From NCBI GenBank assembly GCA_002315795.1, contig DCIF01000028.1, forward strand, positions 17,099 through 38,740: a stretch of DNA of 21,642 nt, in the 5' to 3' direction. The notes under the pieces were generated by a model. That model had not been told where the DNA came from and made no database searches. It was given only the letters and a program-made list of their open reading frames with translations. Of this stretch, positions 8,310-15,522 are shown piece after piece. Position 1 is the first letter of the stretch, and every line of letters begins with the position of its first letter. Origin of the DNA: Bacteroidales bacterium UBA1733. Its GTDB lineage: Bacteria > Bacteroidota > Bacteroidia > Bacteroidales > UBA3663. Position numbers and translations under genes: made by a program.

Positions 8310-8684
8310 ATGAGTCAGGCTTACGAATTAGGGCTTAGAGGAGAATCACTTGCTTCAGAGCACCTCAAAACGCTGGGGATGCAAGTTTTAGAGACCCGTT
8401 GGCGAGAACACTCGTTCGAAACAGATATCATAGCATTTGATCCGAGATCAGACGAAGTAGTCTTCGTCGAGGTCAAAACCAGAGACAGCGGAAGATGGGG
8501 TGCGCCAGAAGAAGCCATTACACCAACAAAAATCAGACGACTAGTTGCATCAGCTGACCATTACATGAAAATGCACCATGATCTGCACTCCGTTCGCTTC
8601 GATGTTTTCGCCATTGTACTCCCTCAAAAGGGAATACCTCACATTGACTACTATCCAGATGCATTCTATGCTCCCCTTAGATGA
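8310..8684 (+). CDS. YraN / UPF0102 family nuclease-like protein
   Basis: This 124-residue cytoplasmic protein matches the UPF0102 (YraN) family in length and motif order. LGLRGESLASEHL (7-19) corresponds to the family's LG..GE..A..yL. TDIIAFD (38-44) stands where most members have EID-lia-d. VVFVEVKTRDSGRWGAPEEA (49-68) is the FVEVKtR block, and RFDVFAI is near residue 95. The fold is an endonuclease-like (Holliday-junction resolvase-like) core with acidic residues and EVK; the biological role is unproven. I start at 8310, not the in-frame ATG at 8196, because 8196-8284 belongs to the structured RNA and the conserved region begins right after 8310. The sensor gene starts 28 nt downstream, so the two may be co-transcribed. 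Confidence 0.85.
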   Translation: MSQAYELGLRGESLASEHLKTLGMQVLETRWREHSFETDIIAFDPRSDEVVFVEVKTRDSGRWGAPEEAITPTKIRRLVASADHYMKMHHDLHSVRFDVFAIVLPQKGIPHIDYYPDAFYAPLR

Positions 8685-8712
8685 TAATATTTAATCATTA
8701 TTATTGATTTAG

Positions 8713-11067
8713 ATGCAAGAACTTAGAAAAATCTTATACACGGCACTTCTATGCAGTATCAGTTTCCTCTTGTGTAACGTCTATGCACAGGAAGGAGCAT
8801 TCTCTATCTTCGACCAACCTTTTGTGCAGGTTACCCCTCCAGGAGTATCCAGCCAGGTAGCTTATAACCTATTGAAAGACAACCACGGCTTTATCTGGGT
8901 TTCTACACGCAATGGCATTGATCGTTATGATGGCATTTCCTACCGCCATTACAAGTTAGGAAAAAGCCAGAAGCGCACCATGCATTCGGGTCTCAGCATT
9001 ACTATTTACTGTGATGAGCAAGGTGATATCTGGGCATTTACAGAGCGCAGCGACATCTACAGGTTTGACCCTATTCAGGACGCATTCATTGAGATGCTTT
9101 TCCTTCCCGATTTCCAGCTCTGGGGAAGTGTACAGGCCCTCTACTGCCAAGGCGATCTGCTGGTGATTGGTGTGACAGACGGAATCATCTGTTATGATAT
9201 ACCGACCAAAACGATTACCAAGCGGCTCTGTCCGGACGAGGACATACACACATTCACAAACTTCCGCAACGGAGAACTCCTCTTCGGCGCCACTCGTGGC
9301 ACAGGTGTTCTTGATCTGAAAGACCTGCGTGCTTCGCTCAATCAATGGGTAAAGTATGACGTCAAAACCATGTACTATGACAAACTGCACAACCAGCTGT
9401 GGGTTGGCTGTAACGGCAACGGACTTTTCAAACTTGATCCATCACGTCCGAAACAGGTGGTACAGGTTGGCAAGACCCAAGGAAAGATAGTAACCGACAT
9501 TAAGCCCTTCAGTGACAGAGAGATGCTGATATCAGTAGATGGTGGTGGTGTCTATGCCTTCCATACAGATAATGTAGGAGAGAACACCGTCATACGACTT
9601 CTGGCAGCACCTGATGAAGCTCCTTATCTGCTGCGTTCAGCAGGAGTCCGCAGTCTTTTGATTGACCAGAGGCATATCTGGATTGCAGGATACATGAGTG
9701 GCGTCACCTGCCTGCAACCTGGCAGTTCACTGATCACGCTCAGCACAGGATCAAAGTTATCTACTGACAATTATGCGTTTGGCGTCGACATTGCACCAGA
9801 CGGCCGTTATTGGGTTGCTTTCACCCGCGCCATCGGAAGCTTCGGACCACATGGTACCAATCCGAAAATGTACCTTGAACATGAAGCGGGATTCCTGACA
9901 GTACGTGCGGCCAAAGACGGAACAGTCTGGTGTGGCGGTTTCAATACGGGAACTTACCATTTCGATCCGAATACCGGGAAGAAGGAGTTCTTTGCTTCGG
10001 TAGTCGATCAGCCTGTCAACGATTGTGTCTATGATATTTTTGAAGACAGGAATGGCGATATATGGCTGGGCGGTCTGAATTTCCAACTCACGCGTATGCA
10101 CGCTTTGCCAGACCATACCTACGAGAAGACGCACTACCCTATCACCCTGGTCAACAGCATTGCACAGCTGAACGAAAAGACAATCATTACTGCAACCACC
10201 GATGGTTTTGTGCTCATCGACATTAAGACCGGTGAGATTAAGAGATATCTTAATGACGGCGAAAGATGGGATGGCACTAACTTCATCTGCGATATCCGCT
10301 CACGTAAAGGGCACGAAGTCTGGGTAGCCACAGGAGGTGCCGGATTGGTATGCTATGATATTGAAAAAGACAGTATCTCATCCTTCGGCCTTGATGACGG
10401 TCTGCCTTCATTGGAGTTGCGCGGACTGACCATGCACAAAGACTCAATCCTCTACGTCTCGACCGAAGAAAATGGCTTGTTTGCTTTCGACTGTGCAAAT
10501 CGTTGCTTAATACGCAGTTTTATGGCAAGCGATGGCCTGCCTATGAACGAATTCCTCCAGAACTCAAGCACGTCCTCACGTGATGGCTATCTCCTGTTTG
10601 GCGGAAATGATGGTGCAGTGCTCCTTAGAGGAAGCGATATCCGAGCTAACACACGCAACTTTGAAATATTCATTGATGCCCAAGGTCTGAATGACGGTGT
10701 CATCAAACGCGGCAGAGATGAGTCTCATACGATAGATATCAAACTGGCGACCAACGACATCTATCACCAGAAAGATTACCGGTTCTTCTATCGAATAAAA
10801 GGATTTGAAGATGAATGGACAATCATTGGAGAAGATCAGAGCTTAAAATTCTCTCACCTTTCTCCTGGCATCTATGACCTGGAGATCAAAGGTGTTGGAG
10901 CAGCCAACCAGACTCAGACTCGCAATATCCGTATCGAAATTGCAGCATCTTCATTCTGGGCAGCTCACATCATTAAGATCTCATACATCCTCCTCTTCAT
11001 CTCATTAGTCTGTCTGTTTTTCTCTATGCGTATGTATTGGAAGAACAGGAAGCAGAAAAAAGCGTGA
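8713..11067 (+). CDS. Periplasmic two-component-regulator propeller / Y_Y_Y sensor protein lacking a kinase
   Basis: The protein has 784 residues. A signal peptide (about 1-25, ending NVYA) is followed by repeated beta-propeller blades of the reg_prop type: DNHGFIWVSTRNGIDRYDG, DEQGDIWAFTERSDIYRFDP, LWVGCNGNGLFKLDP, KDGTVWCGGFNTGTYHFDP, DRNGDIWLGGL, VWVATGGAGLVCYDI and LYVSTEENGLFAFDC. A Y_Y_Y-type immunoglobulin-like domain (about 670-745, with DYRFFYRIKGFEDEW) and one transmembrane helix (about 752-775) follow. The protein ends nine or so residues later in NRKQKKA. This is the sensor half of Bacteroidota hybrid two-component systems, which normally continue into histidine kinase, receiver and AraC-type regions; none is encoded downstream in any frame. 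It may signal through a partner kinase or by another route. The ligand is unknown; in hybrid systems it is often an oligosaccharide. Confidence 0.85.
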   Translation: MQELRKILYTALLCSISFLLCNVYAQEGAFSIFDQPFVQVTPPGVSSQVAYNLLKDNHGFIWVSTRNGIDRYDGISYRHYKLGKSQKRTMHSGLSITIYCDEQGDIWAFTERSDIYRFDPIQDAFIEMLFLPDFQLWGSVQALYCQGDLLVIGVTDGIICYDIPTKTITKRLCPDEDIHTFTNFRNGELLFGATRGTGVLDLKDLRASLNQWVKYDVKTMYYDKLHNQLWVGCNGNGLFKLDPSRPKQVVQVGKTQGKIVTDIKPFSDREMLISVDGGGVYAFHTDNVGENTVIRLLAAPDEAPYLLRSAGVRSLLIDQRHIWIAGYMSGVTCLQPGSSLITLSTGSKLSTDNYAFGVDIAPDGRYWVAFTRAIGSFGPHGTNPKMYLEHEAGFLTVRAAKDGTVWCGGFNTGTYHFDPNTGKKEFFASVVDQPVNDCVYDIFEDRNGDIWLGGLNFQLTRMHALPDHTYEKTHYPITLVNSIAQLNEKTIITATTDGFVLIDIKTGEIKRYLNDGERWDGTNFICDIRSRKGHEVWVATGGAGLVCYDIEKDSISSFGLDDGLPSLELRGLTMHKDSILYVSTEENGLFAFDCANRCLIRSFMASDGLPMNEFLQNSSTSSRDGYLLFGGNDGAVLLRGSDIRANTRNFEIFIDAQGLNDGVIKRGRDESHTIDIKLATNDIYHQKDYRFFYRIKGFEDEWTIIGEDQSLKFSHLSPGIYDLEIKGVGAANQTQTRNIRIEIAASSFWAAHIIKISYILLFISLVCLFFSMRMYWKNRKQKKA

Positions 11068-11086
11068 CATCCTTTTCTCATACACT

Positions 11087-11118
11087 GAAAGCGGTTTCCG
11101 AAATCGGAAACCGCTTTC
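11087..11118. terminator. Perfect 15-bp hairpin between convergent genes
   Basis: GAAAGCGGTTTCCGA (11087-11101) and TCGGAAACCGCTTTC (11104-11118) are perfect reverse complements separated by AA. It lies between the ends of the sensor gene (plus) and the metY-like gene (minus), so it could terminate transcription from both sides. Neither flank has a good T tract. Confidence 0.65.
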
Positions 11119-11160
11119 AACGATTAATGAAAGGACTTCGCGCAATCAGAAAGCCACTTC

Positions 11161-12438
11161 TTACATCTTAGACATGGCCTGCTCCAAATCGGCAATGATA
11201 TCCTCTACATTCTCAATGCCGACGCTAAGACGCACCAGGTCAGGAGCTACACCGGCTTCAAGCAACTGCTCCTCGCTCATCTGGCGATGCGTGTGGCTGG
11301 CAGGGTGCAGTACGCAGGTGCGAGCATCTGCCACGTGGGTCACGATGCTGATAAAATCAAGATTATCCATGAAACGGATAGCATCCTCACGGGTACCCTT
11401 GAGGCCGAAGGCAATCACGCCACAAGTACCATTTGGCATATATTTCTGAGCCAGTGGATAGTACTTGTTCGATGGAAGACCTGCATAATTGACCCAACCT
11501 ACCTTTGGATTCTTCTCAAGCCACTCAGCCACTGCCTGTGCATTAGCACAATGCTGCTTCATACGAAGAGCGAGGGTCTCCAGACCGAGATTGAGGAGGA
11601 ATGAGTTCTGTGGAGAAGGAATGCTACCGAGGTCTCGCATCAGCTGGCTGACGAGTTTGGTCGTGTAAGCTCCCTTACCGAAAGCCTTGGTGTAAGTCAG
11701 ACCATGGTAGCTCTCATCTGGTGTACAAAGACCTGGGAACTTCTCTGCATACTTCTCCCAGTCGAAATTACCACTATCTACCACCGCACCTCCTACCTGA
11801 GTAGCATGGCCATCCATGTACTTGGTGGTAGAGTGTGTAATGATATCGCAACCCCACTCAAATGGACGGCAATTGATAGGAGTGGCAAACGTATTGTCAA
11901 TGATCAGTGGGACACCATGCTTATGTGCGATCTTTGCAAAACGCTCGATGTCGAACACATTGCCGCCAGGATTTGAGATGGTCTCACCAAAGAAACACTT
12001 GGTATTTTCCTTAAAACAAGCCTCGATCTGCTCATCGCTCCATTCCTGATCTACGAAAGTACACTCAATGCCAAGCTTCTTCATCGTTGTTCCGAAGAGG
12101 TTGAAAGTGCCGCCATAGATGGCATTGGTAGTGATGAAATGATCACCAGCCTGACAGATATTGAAGACTGCATAGAAGTTGGCAGCCTGACCAGACGAGG
12201 TCAGTACGCAACCGACACCACCCTCAAGAGCATTGATCTTCTTAGCCACTGCATCGTTGGTAGGATTAGCCAGACGAGTGTAGAAATAACCCTCATCCTT
12301 CAAATCGAACAAACGAGCCATCTGGTCGCTGGTATCATACTTAAACGTGGTACTCTGGTAGATTGGCAACTGCTGAGGTTCGCCCTTCACTGGTTTCCAA
12401 CCGCCATGAATACAGATGGTTTCAAGATTCTTTTTCAT
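11161..12438 (-). CDS. metY: O-acetylhomoserine sulfhydrylase / aminocarboxypropyltransferase
   Basis: This 425-residue PLP enzyme of the Cys/Met metabolism family converts O-acetylhomoserine plus sulfide to homocysteine (direct sulfhydrylation); some members also handle O-acetylserine. The start METICIHGG-like region (5-13), QSTTFKYD (28-35), YTRLANPTNDA (53-63) and LTSSGQAA (79-86) are typical. DNTFATP (181-187) precedes the PLP lysine, Lys206, in HSTTKYMDGHATQVGG. RTCVLHPASHTHRQ near the C-terminus is the substrate-carboxylate region. The length (about 425-430) favours MetY over MetB/MetC (about 380-400). The gene stands alone, convergent with the sensor gene and divergent from the M64 peptidase gene. 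A TATCTTTG element on the minus strand lies about 44 nt before the ATG. I see no S-adenosylmethionine riboswitch in the short leader. Confidence 0.93.
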   Translation of the reverse strand: MKKNLETICIHGGWKPVKGEPQQLPIYQSTTFKYDTSDQMARLFDLKDEGYFYTRLANPTNDAVAKKINALEGGVGCVLTSSGQAANFYAVFNICQAGDHFITTNAIYGGTFNLFGTTMKKLGIECTFVDQEWSDEQIEACFKENTKCFFGETISNPGGNVFDIERFAKIAHKHGVPLIIDNTFATPINCRPFEWGCDIITHSTTKYMDGHATQVGGAVVDSGNFDWEKYAEKFPGLCTPDESYHGLTYTKAFGKGAYTTKLVSQLMRDLGSIPSPQNSFLLNLGLETLALRMKQHCANAQAVAEWLEKNPKVGWVNYAGLPSNKYYPLAQKYMPNGTCGVIAFGLKGTREDAIRFMDNLDFISIVTHVADARTCVLHPASHTHRQMSEEQLLEAGVAPDLVRLSVGIENVEDIIADLEQAMSKM

Positions 12439-12481
12439 CGATAAATATTGAATAATTGTATTTTAATTTTCAAATCGGGCA

Positions 12482-12516
12482 CAAAGATACTATTTTTTTT
12501 GATATGTACTATCAAT
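12482..12516 (-). promoter_or_regulatory. Candidate promoter for metY
   Basis: On the minus strand, TATCTTTG (12489 to 12482) matches the -7 consensus exactly. A partial -33 element, ATTG, lies 23 nt upstream (12516 to 12513). The spacer is slightly longer than in the plus-strand promoters of this window. Confidence 0.55.
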
Positions 12517-12589
12517 AGTCGCGAAAAATATAGTATTTCTTTCGTTTTGTTTAAATATATATAAGGAGTAATACTTTTTGACTCATATA

Positions 12590-12621
12590 TTTGGTAATCC
12601 AAAAGAATAAGTCTATCTTTG
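12590..12621 (+). promoter_or_regulatory. Consensus promoter for the M64 peptidase gene
   Basis: TTTG (12590-12593), a 20-nt spacer and TATCTTTG (12614-12621) match the Bacteroidota consensus. The transcript would start near 12627, which rules out the upstream TTG at 12591 as the translation start and supports the ATG at 12639. Confidence 0.8.
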
Positions 12622-12638
12622 CAAAAAATCATAGACCG

Positions 12639-14009
12639 ATGAAAAAAAGTATTACTCTATTACTTCTGCTTGCAGTACAGTGCACAATGTTCATGCACTC
12701 ACAAGCACAATCATTCAATCAGTATTTTGAAGACAACACGCTCCGTCTGGACTATATCTTTGCCGGCAATGACAGCGTGCAGCACATCTATCTGGAGCAT
12801 TTGTATAAGCAGGAAAAATGGGCAGGCCGACAGAACAGACTGGCGGAAAAGTTTCTTGAAGGCAATGGACAGCTCACAGTGCGCGATCACGACTCGCAGG
12901 AAGTGATCTATGTATGGACCTTCTCAACCCTCTTTCAGGAATGGCTCAATGACGATGAAGCCAAGAAGGTGAGCCGCGCTTTTGAGTGCAGCTATAACAT
13001 CCCATATCCGAAGGCTCCGGTAGATATCGATATTACATTGACCGACAAGCATCATCAGGTCTGCTGCGCCCTGACGCATACGGTAGATCCTGCAGACATT
13101 CTGATTCGACCTATTGGCGACAGAGGCATTCCTTATAAATATGTATGGAAAGGACAGGATCCTACAGGGAATAAGCAGGATGTAAATCTGGCCGACTGTA
13201 TTGACGTGGCCATCCTGGCCGAAGGATATACAGCAGACCAGATGGATAAGTTCTACGCTGACTGCCAGCGTTCTGTTGAAGCGCTCTTTGCCTTTGAGCC
13301 ATTCACCAGCATGAAAAACCGGTTTAATGTTGTGGCTGTAGCAGCTCCAAGCCGAGACTCCGGTCCGTCCATCCCTCATGACAAGAATTGGAAGGATACT
13401 CCCTCGCACACTCATTACGATACCTTCTATTCTGACAGGTATCTGACCTCTCAGGATATGCACCGCATCTACGACCTGCTTTCTGGCGTTCCTTTCGAAC
13501 ATATTATGGTGCTGGTCAACACGGACAAATATGGCGGTGGCGGCATCTACAACCAGGTCACGTTTGCCTCAAGTGACCATCCGACCTTCCGCGAAGTCTT
13601 CGTGCATGAGTTTGGGCACTCTTATGGCGGCTTGGCCGATGAATATGCATACGATGACATGGATACCGAGTGGTATCCTGCAGGTACTGAACCCTGGGAA
13701 CCGAACATCACGACTCTCCATGACTTTTCTTCCAAATGGCAGGATCTGATGCCAGCTGGACAACCTGTTCCAACCCCTCTTGACCCTAACGTACCAGACT
13801 TCCGCACAAGCCGAGGAGATCAGGAAAAGATGGAACTGCTTAACGCCTGCACACAGGTGGTAGGAGTGTTTGAGGGAGCCGGCTACCAGACAAAAGGCTG
13901 CTACCGGCCTGCACAGGAATGCCGAATGAAGATCAACGAAGTGCGCGATTTCTGTCCGGTATGCAATAGAGCCATCCGTCGAATTACCGATTTCTACACA
14001 GGAAAGTAA
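12639..14009 (+). CDS. Secreted M64-family zinc metallopeptidase
   Basis: The protein has 456 residues. Residues 1-23 (MKKSITLLLL... ending SQA) form a signal peptide. An all-beta N-terminal domain (about 25-170, starting FNQYFEDNTLRLDYIFAGN) matches the M64 N-terminal region. The catalytic domain begins near CIDVAILAEGYTADQMDKFY. The zinc motif HEFGHSYGGLADEY starts at His323, with Glu324 as general base and His327; Asp334 is a candidate third ligand. The cysteine-rich end (CYRPAQECRMKINEV, then FCPVCNRAI) is the usual C-terminal signature. M64 includes the Clostridium ramosum IgA peptidase, but most Bacteroidota members have unknown substrates, so IgA cleavage should not be assumed. There is no lipobox, so it is probably periplasmic or exported. 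It has its own promoter. Confidence 0.9.
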   Translation: MKKSITLLLLLAVQCTMFMHSQAQSFNQYFEDNTLRLDYIFAGNDSVQHIYLEHLYKQEKWAGRQNRLAEKFLEGNGQLTVRDHDSQEVIYVWTFSTLFQEWLNDDEAKKVSRAFECSYNIPYPKAPVDIDITLTDKHHQVCCALTHTVDPADILIRPIGDRGIPYKYVWKGQDPTGNKQDVNLADCIDVAILAEGYTADQMDKFYADCQRSVEALFAFEPFTSMKNRFNVVAVAAPSRDSGPSIPHDKNWKDTPSHTHYDTFYSDRYLTSQDMHRIYDLLSGVPFEHIMVLVNTDKYGGGGIYNQVTFASSDHPTFREVFVHEFGHSYGGLADEYAYDDMDTEWYPAGTEPWEPNITTLHDFSSKWQDLMPAGQPVPTPLDPNVPDFRTSRGDQEKMELLNACTQVVGVFEGAGYQTKGCYRPAQECRMKINEVRDFCPVCNRAIRRITDFYTGK

Positions 14010-14091
14010 AGCCGTTTTTTAATCTCTAGGTTTCATACCACATCGATTCTCCTAACGAACGAGTTAATTTACAATCATTTAATGCATTACA

Positions 14092-14123
14092 TTTGGAAAT
14101 GCAAAGTAAAATAAGTATATTTG
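14092..14123 (+). promoter_or_regulatory. Consensus promoter for the DEAD-box helicase gene
   Basis: TTTG (14092-14095), a 20-nt spacer and TATATTTG (14116-14123) match the consensus. The start would fall near 14129, giving a leader of only about 17 nt before the ATG at 14146. Confidence 0.8.
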
Positions 14124-14145
14124 CGCGCATTTTTTAGGAATTTGA

Positions 14146-15522
14146 ATGAAATTTACAGATTTAGATCTCGACGATAGCGTATTAGACGCCCTTGAATACA
14201 TGCACTATGGAGAGTGTACTCCGGTGCAGGAAAAAGCCATTCCTCCGGTATTGGATGGCGATGATGTAATTGCAGTTGCTCAGACAGGAACCGGCAAGAC
14301 AGCCGCTTATCTTTTACCGATACTGAGCCACTTGAACCGATACAACTTCCCTCAGGACGCCATCAACTGTGTGATCATGGCTCCTACACGCGAGCTGGCG
14401 CAGCAGATTGACCAGCAGATGCAGGGTTTTTCTTACTTTGTCGATGCATCGAGCGTGGCCATCTATGGAGGTGGCGAAGGCCGTGACTTTGACATTCAGA
14501 AGAAAGGATTAGTACAAGGCGCCGATGTGGTCATTGCCACTCCAGGCCGTCTGCTTAGCCACCTGAATCTGGGATATGTCGATCTCTCGAAAGTAGCGTT
14601 TTTTGTACTCGATGAGGCGGATCGTATGCTTGACATGGGATTCTATGACGACATCATGCAGATTGCCAAATGTCTGCCACAGGACTGTCAGAAGATCCTT
14701 TATTCGGCAACGATGCCACCCAAGACGCAGAAGCTGGCCGAGGCAATCATGTATAAACCGGTGATGGTAAAGATTGCTATCTCAAAGCCGGCAGAGAAGA
14801 TACATCAGCAGGCATGCATATGCTACGAACCGCAGAAGATTCACATGCTGATCAGATATCTGAGGAAGTTCTTCGGAGGCAAAGAAGATGGTTTTGTAAA
14901 AGATGAACTGCTGCAGAACCCAGACAAGCGCGTCGTCGTCTTTGTGAGCAGAAAACTGAATGTAAAAGACGTCGTTCTGCATCTTAGAAAGAAAGGATTC
15001 AAAGTCGCTGCCATGCATTCAGATCTGGAACAGCGTGACCGTGAGGAAGTGATGAATGCCTTCAAGGCTGGCCGAACCAATGTTTTGGTAGCAACCGATA
15101 TCGTAAGCCGAGGCATCGACATCAATGGCATAGAACTGGTAATTAACTTCGACCTGCCTCATGATCCGGAAGACTACGTGCACCGCATCGGACGAACAGC
15201 ACGAGCAGACCGTGATGGAGAATCTCTGACATTCGTAAACTGCAGCGACAGAATGCAGATGCGCAAGTTCAAGGATCTGGAAAAATTCATTGATAAGCAA
15301 ATGGACCGTATCCCTGTTCCAGAAGAACTTGGCGGATGTGAAAGCAAGAATGAACCAGCAAAAAAAGTATCAAAGCATAATGACAAACCTCAACCGAAAG
15401 ACCGAAGCAAACGTAAAGGACATCATCACACGAACGATGGTGCTCATCGTCATGGTGCTGGTCGTAAGCCAACTGACAGCAGCGCCAGTGCGGCACCAGT
15501 CTCGGAAGATGCTCCAGCCTAA
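14146..15522 (+). CDS. DEAD-box ATP-dependent RNA helicase, RhlE/DeaD type
   Basis: The protein has 458 residues and all core DEAD-box motifs: Q motif (CTPVQEKAIPP, 24-34), Walker A AQTGTGKT (45-52), PTRELAQQ, TPGRLLSHL, DEAD (156-159), SAT (187-189), VVVFVSRKLN, VATDIVSRGIDI and HRIGRTAR (346-353). It unwinds RNA duplexes using ATP, probably in ribosome assembly, mRNA turnover or cold adaptation. After residue 395 a basic, Lys/His/Arg-rich tail (KKVSKHNDKPQPKDRSKRKG, then HHHTNDGAHRHGAGRKP) would bind RNA nonspecifically. The last 47 or so residues are encoded by DNA that in another frame encodes the signal peptide of the next gene. The promoter gives a very short leader. RhlE-like is the best subfamily guess. 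Confidence 0.93.
   Translation: MKFTDLDLDDSVLDALEYMHYGECTPVQEKAIPPVLDGDDVIAVAQTGTGKTAAYLLPILSHLNRYNFPQDAINCVIMAPTRELAQQIDQQMQGFSYFVDASSVAIYGGGEGRDFDIQKKGLVQGADVVIATPGRLLSHLNLGYVDLSKVAFFVLDEADRMLDMGFYDDIMQIAKCLPQDCQKILYSATMPPKTQKLAEAIMYKPVMVKIAISKPAEKIHQQACICYEPQKIHMLIRYLRKFFGGKEDGFVKDELLQNPDKRVVVFVSRKLNVKDVVLHLRKKGFKVAAMHSDLEQRDREEVMNAFKAGRTNVLVATDIVSRGIDINGIELVINFDLPHDPEDYVHRIGRTARADRDGESLTFVNCSDRMQMRKFKDLEKFIDKQMDRIPVPEELGGCESKNEPAKKVSKHNDKPQPKDRSKRKGHHHTNDGAHRHGAGRKPTDSSASAAPVSEDAPA

Noticed and set aside
12435..12632. 65-codon minus-strand frame upstream of metY
   Set aside because: A/T-rich sequence covering both divergent promoters; composition is unlike a protein and it overlaps the metY start.
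12591..12638. TTG start for the M64 peptidase
   Set aside because: The codon overlaps the -33 promoter element, upstream of the predicted transcript start.
15290..15379. Longer start of the M6 peptidase at 15290
   Set aside because: It would extend the overlap with the helicase to over 230 nt and bury the signal peptide after 65 residues; ATG 15380 gives a plausible n-region.
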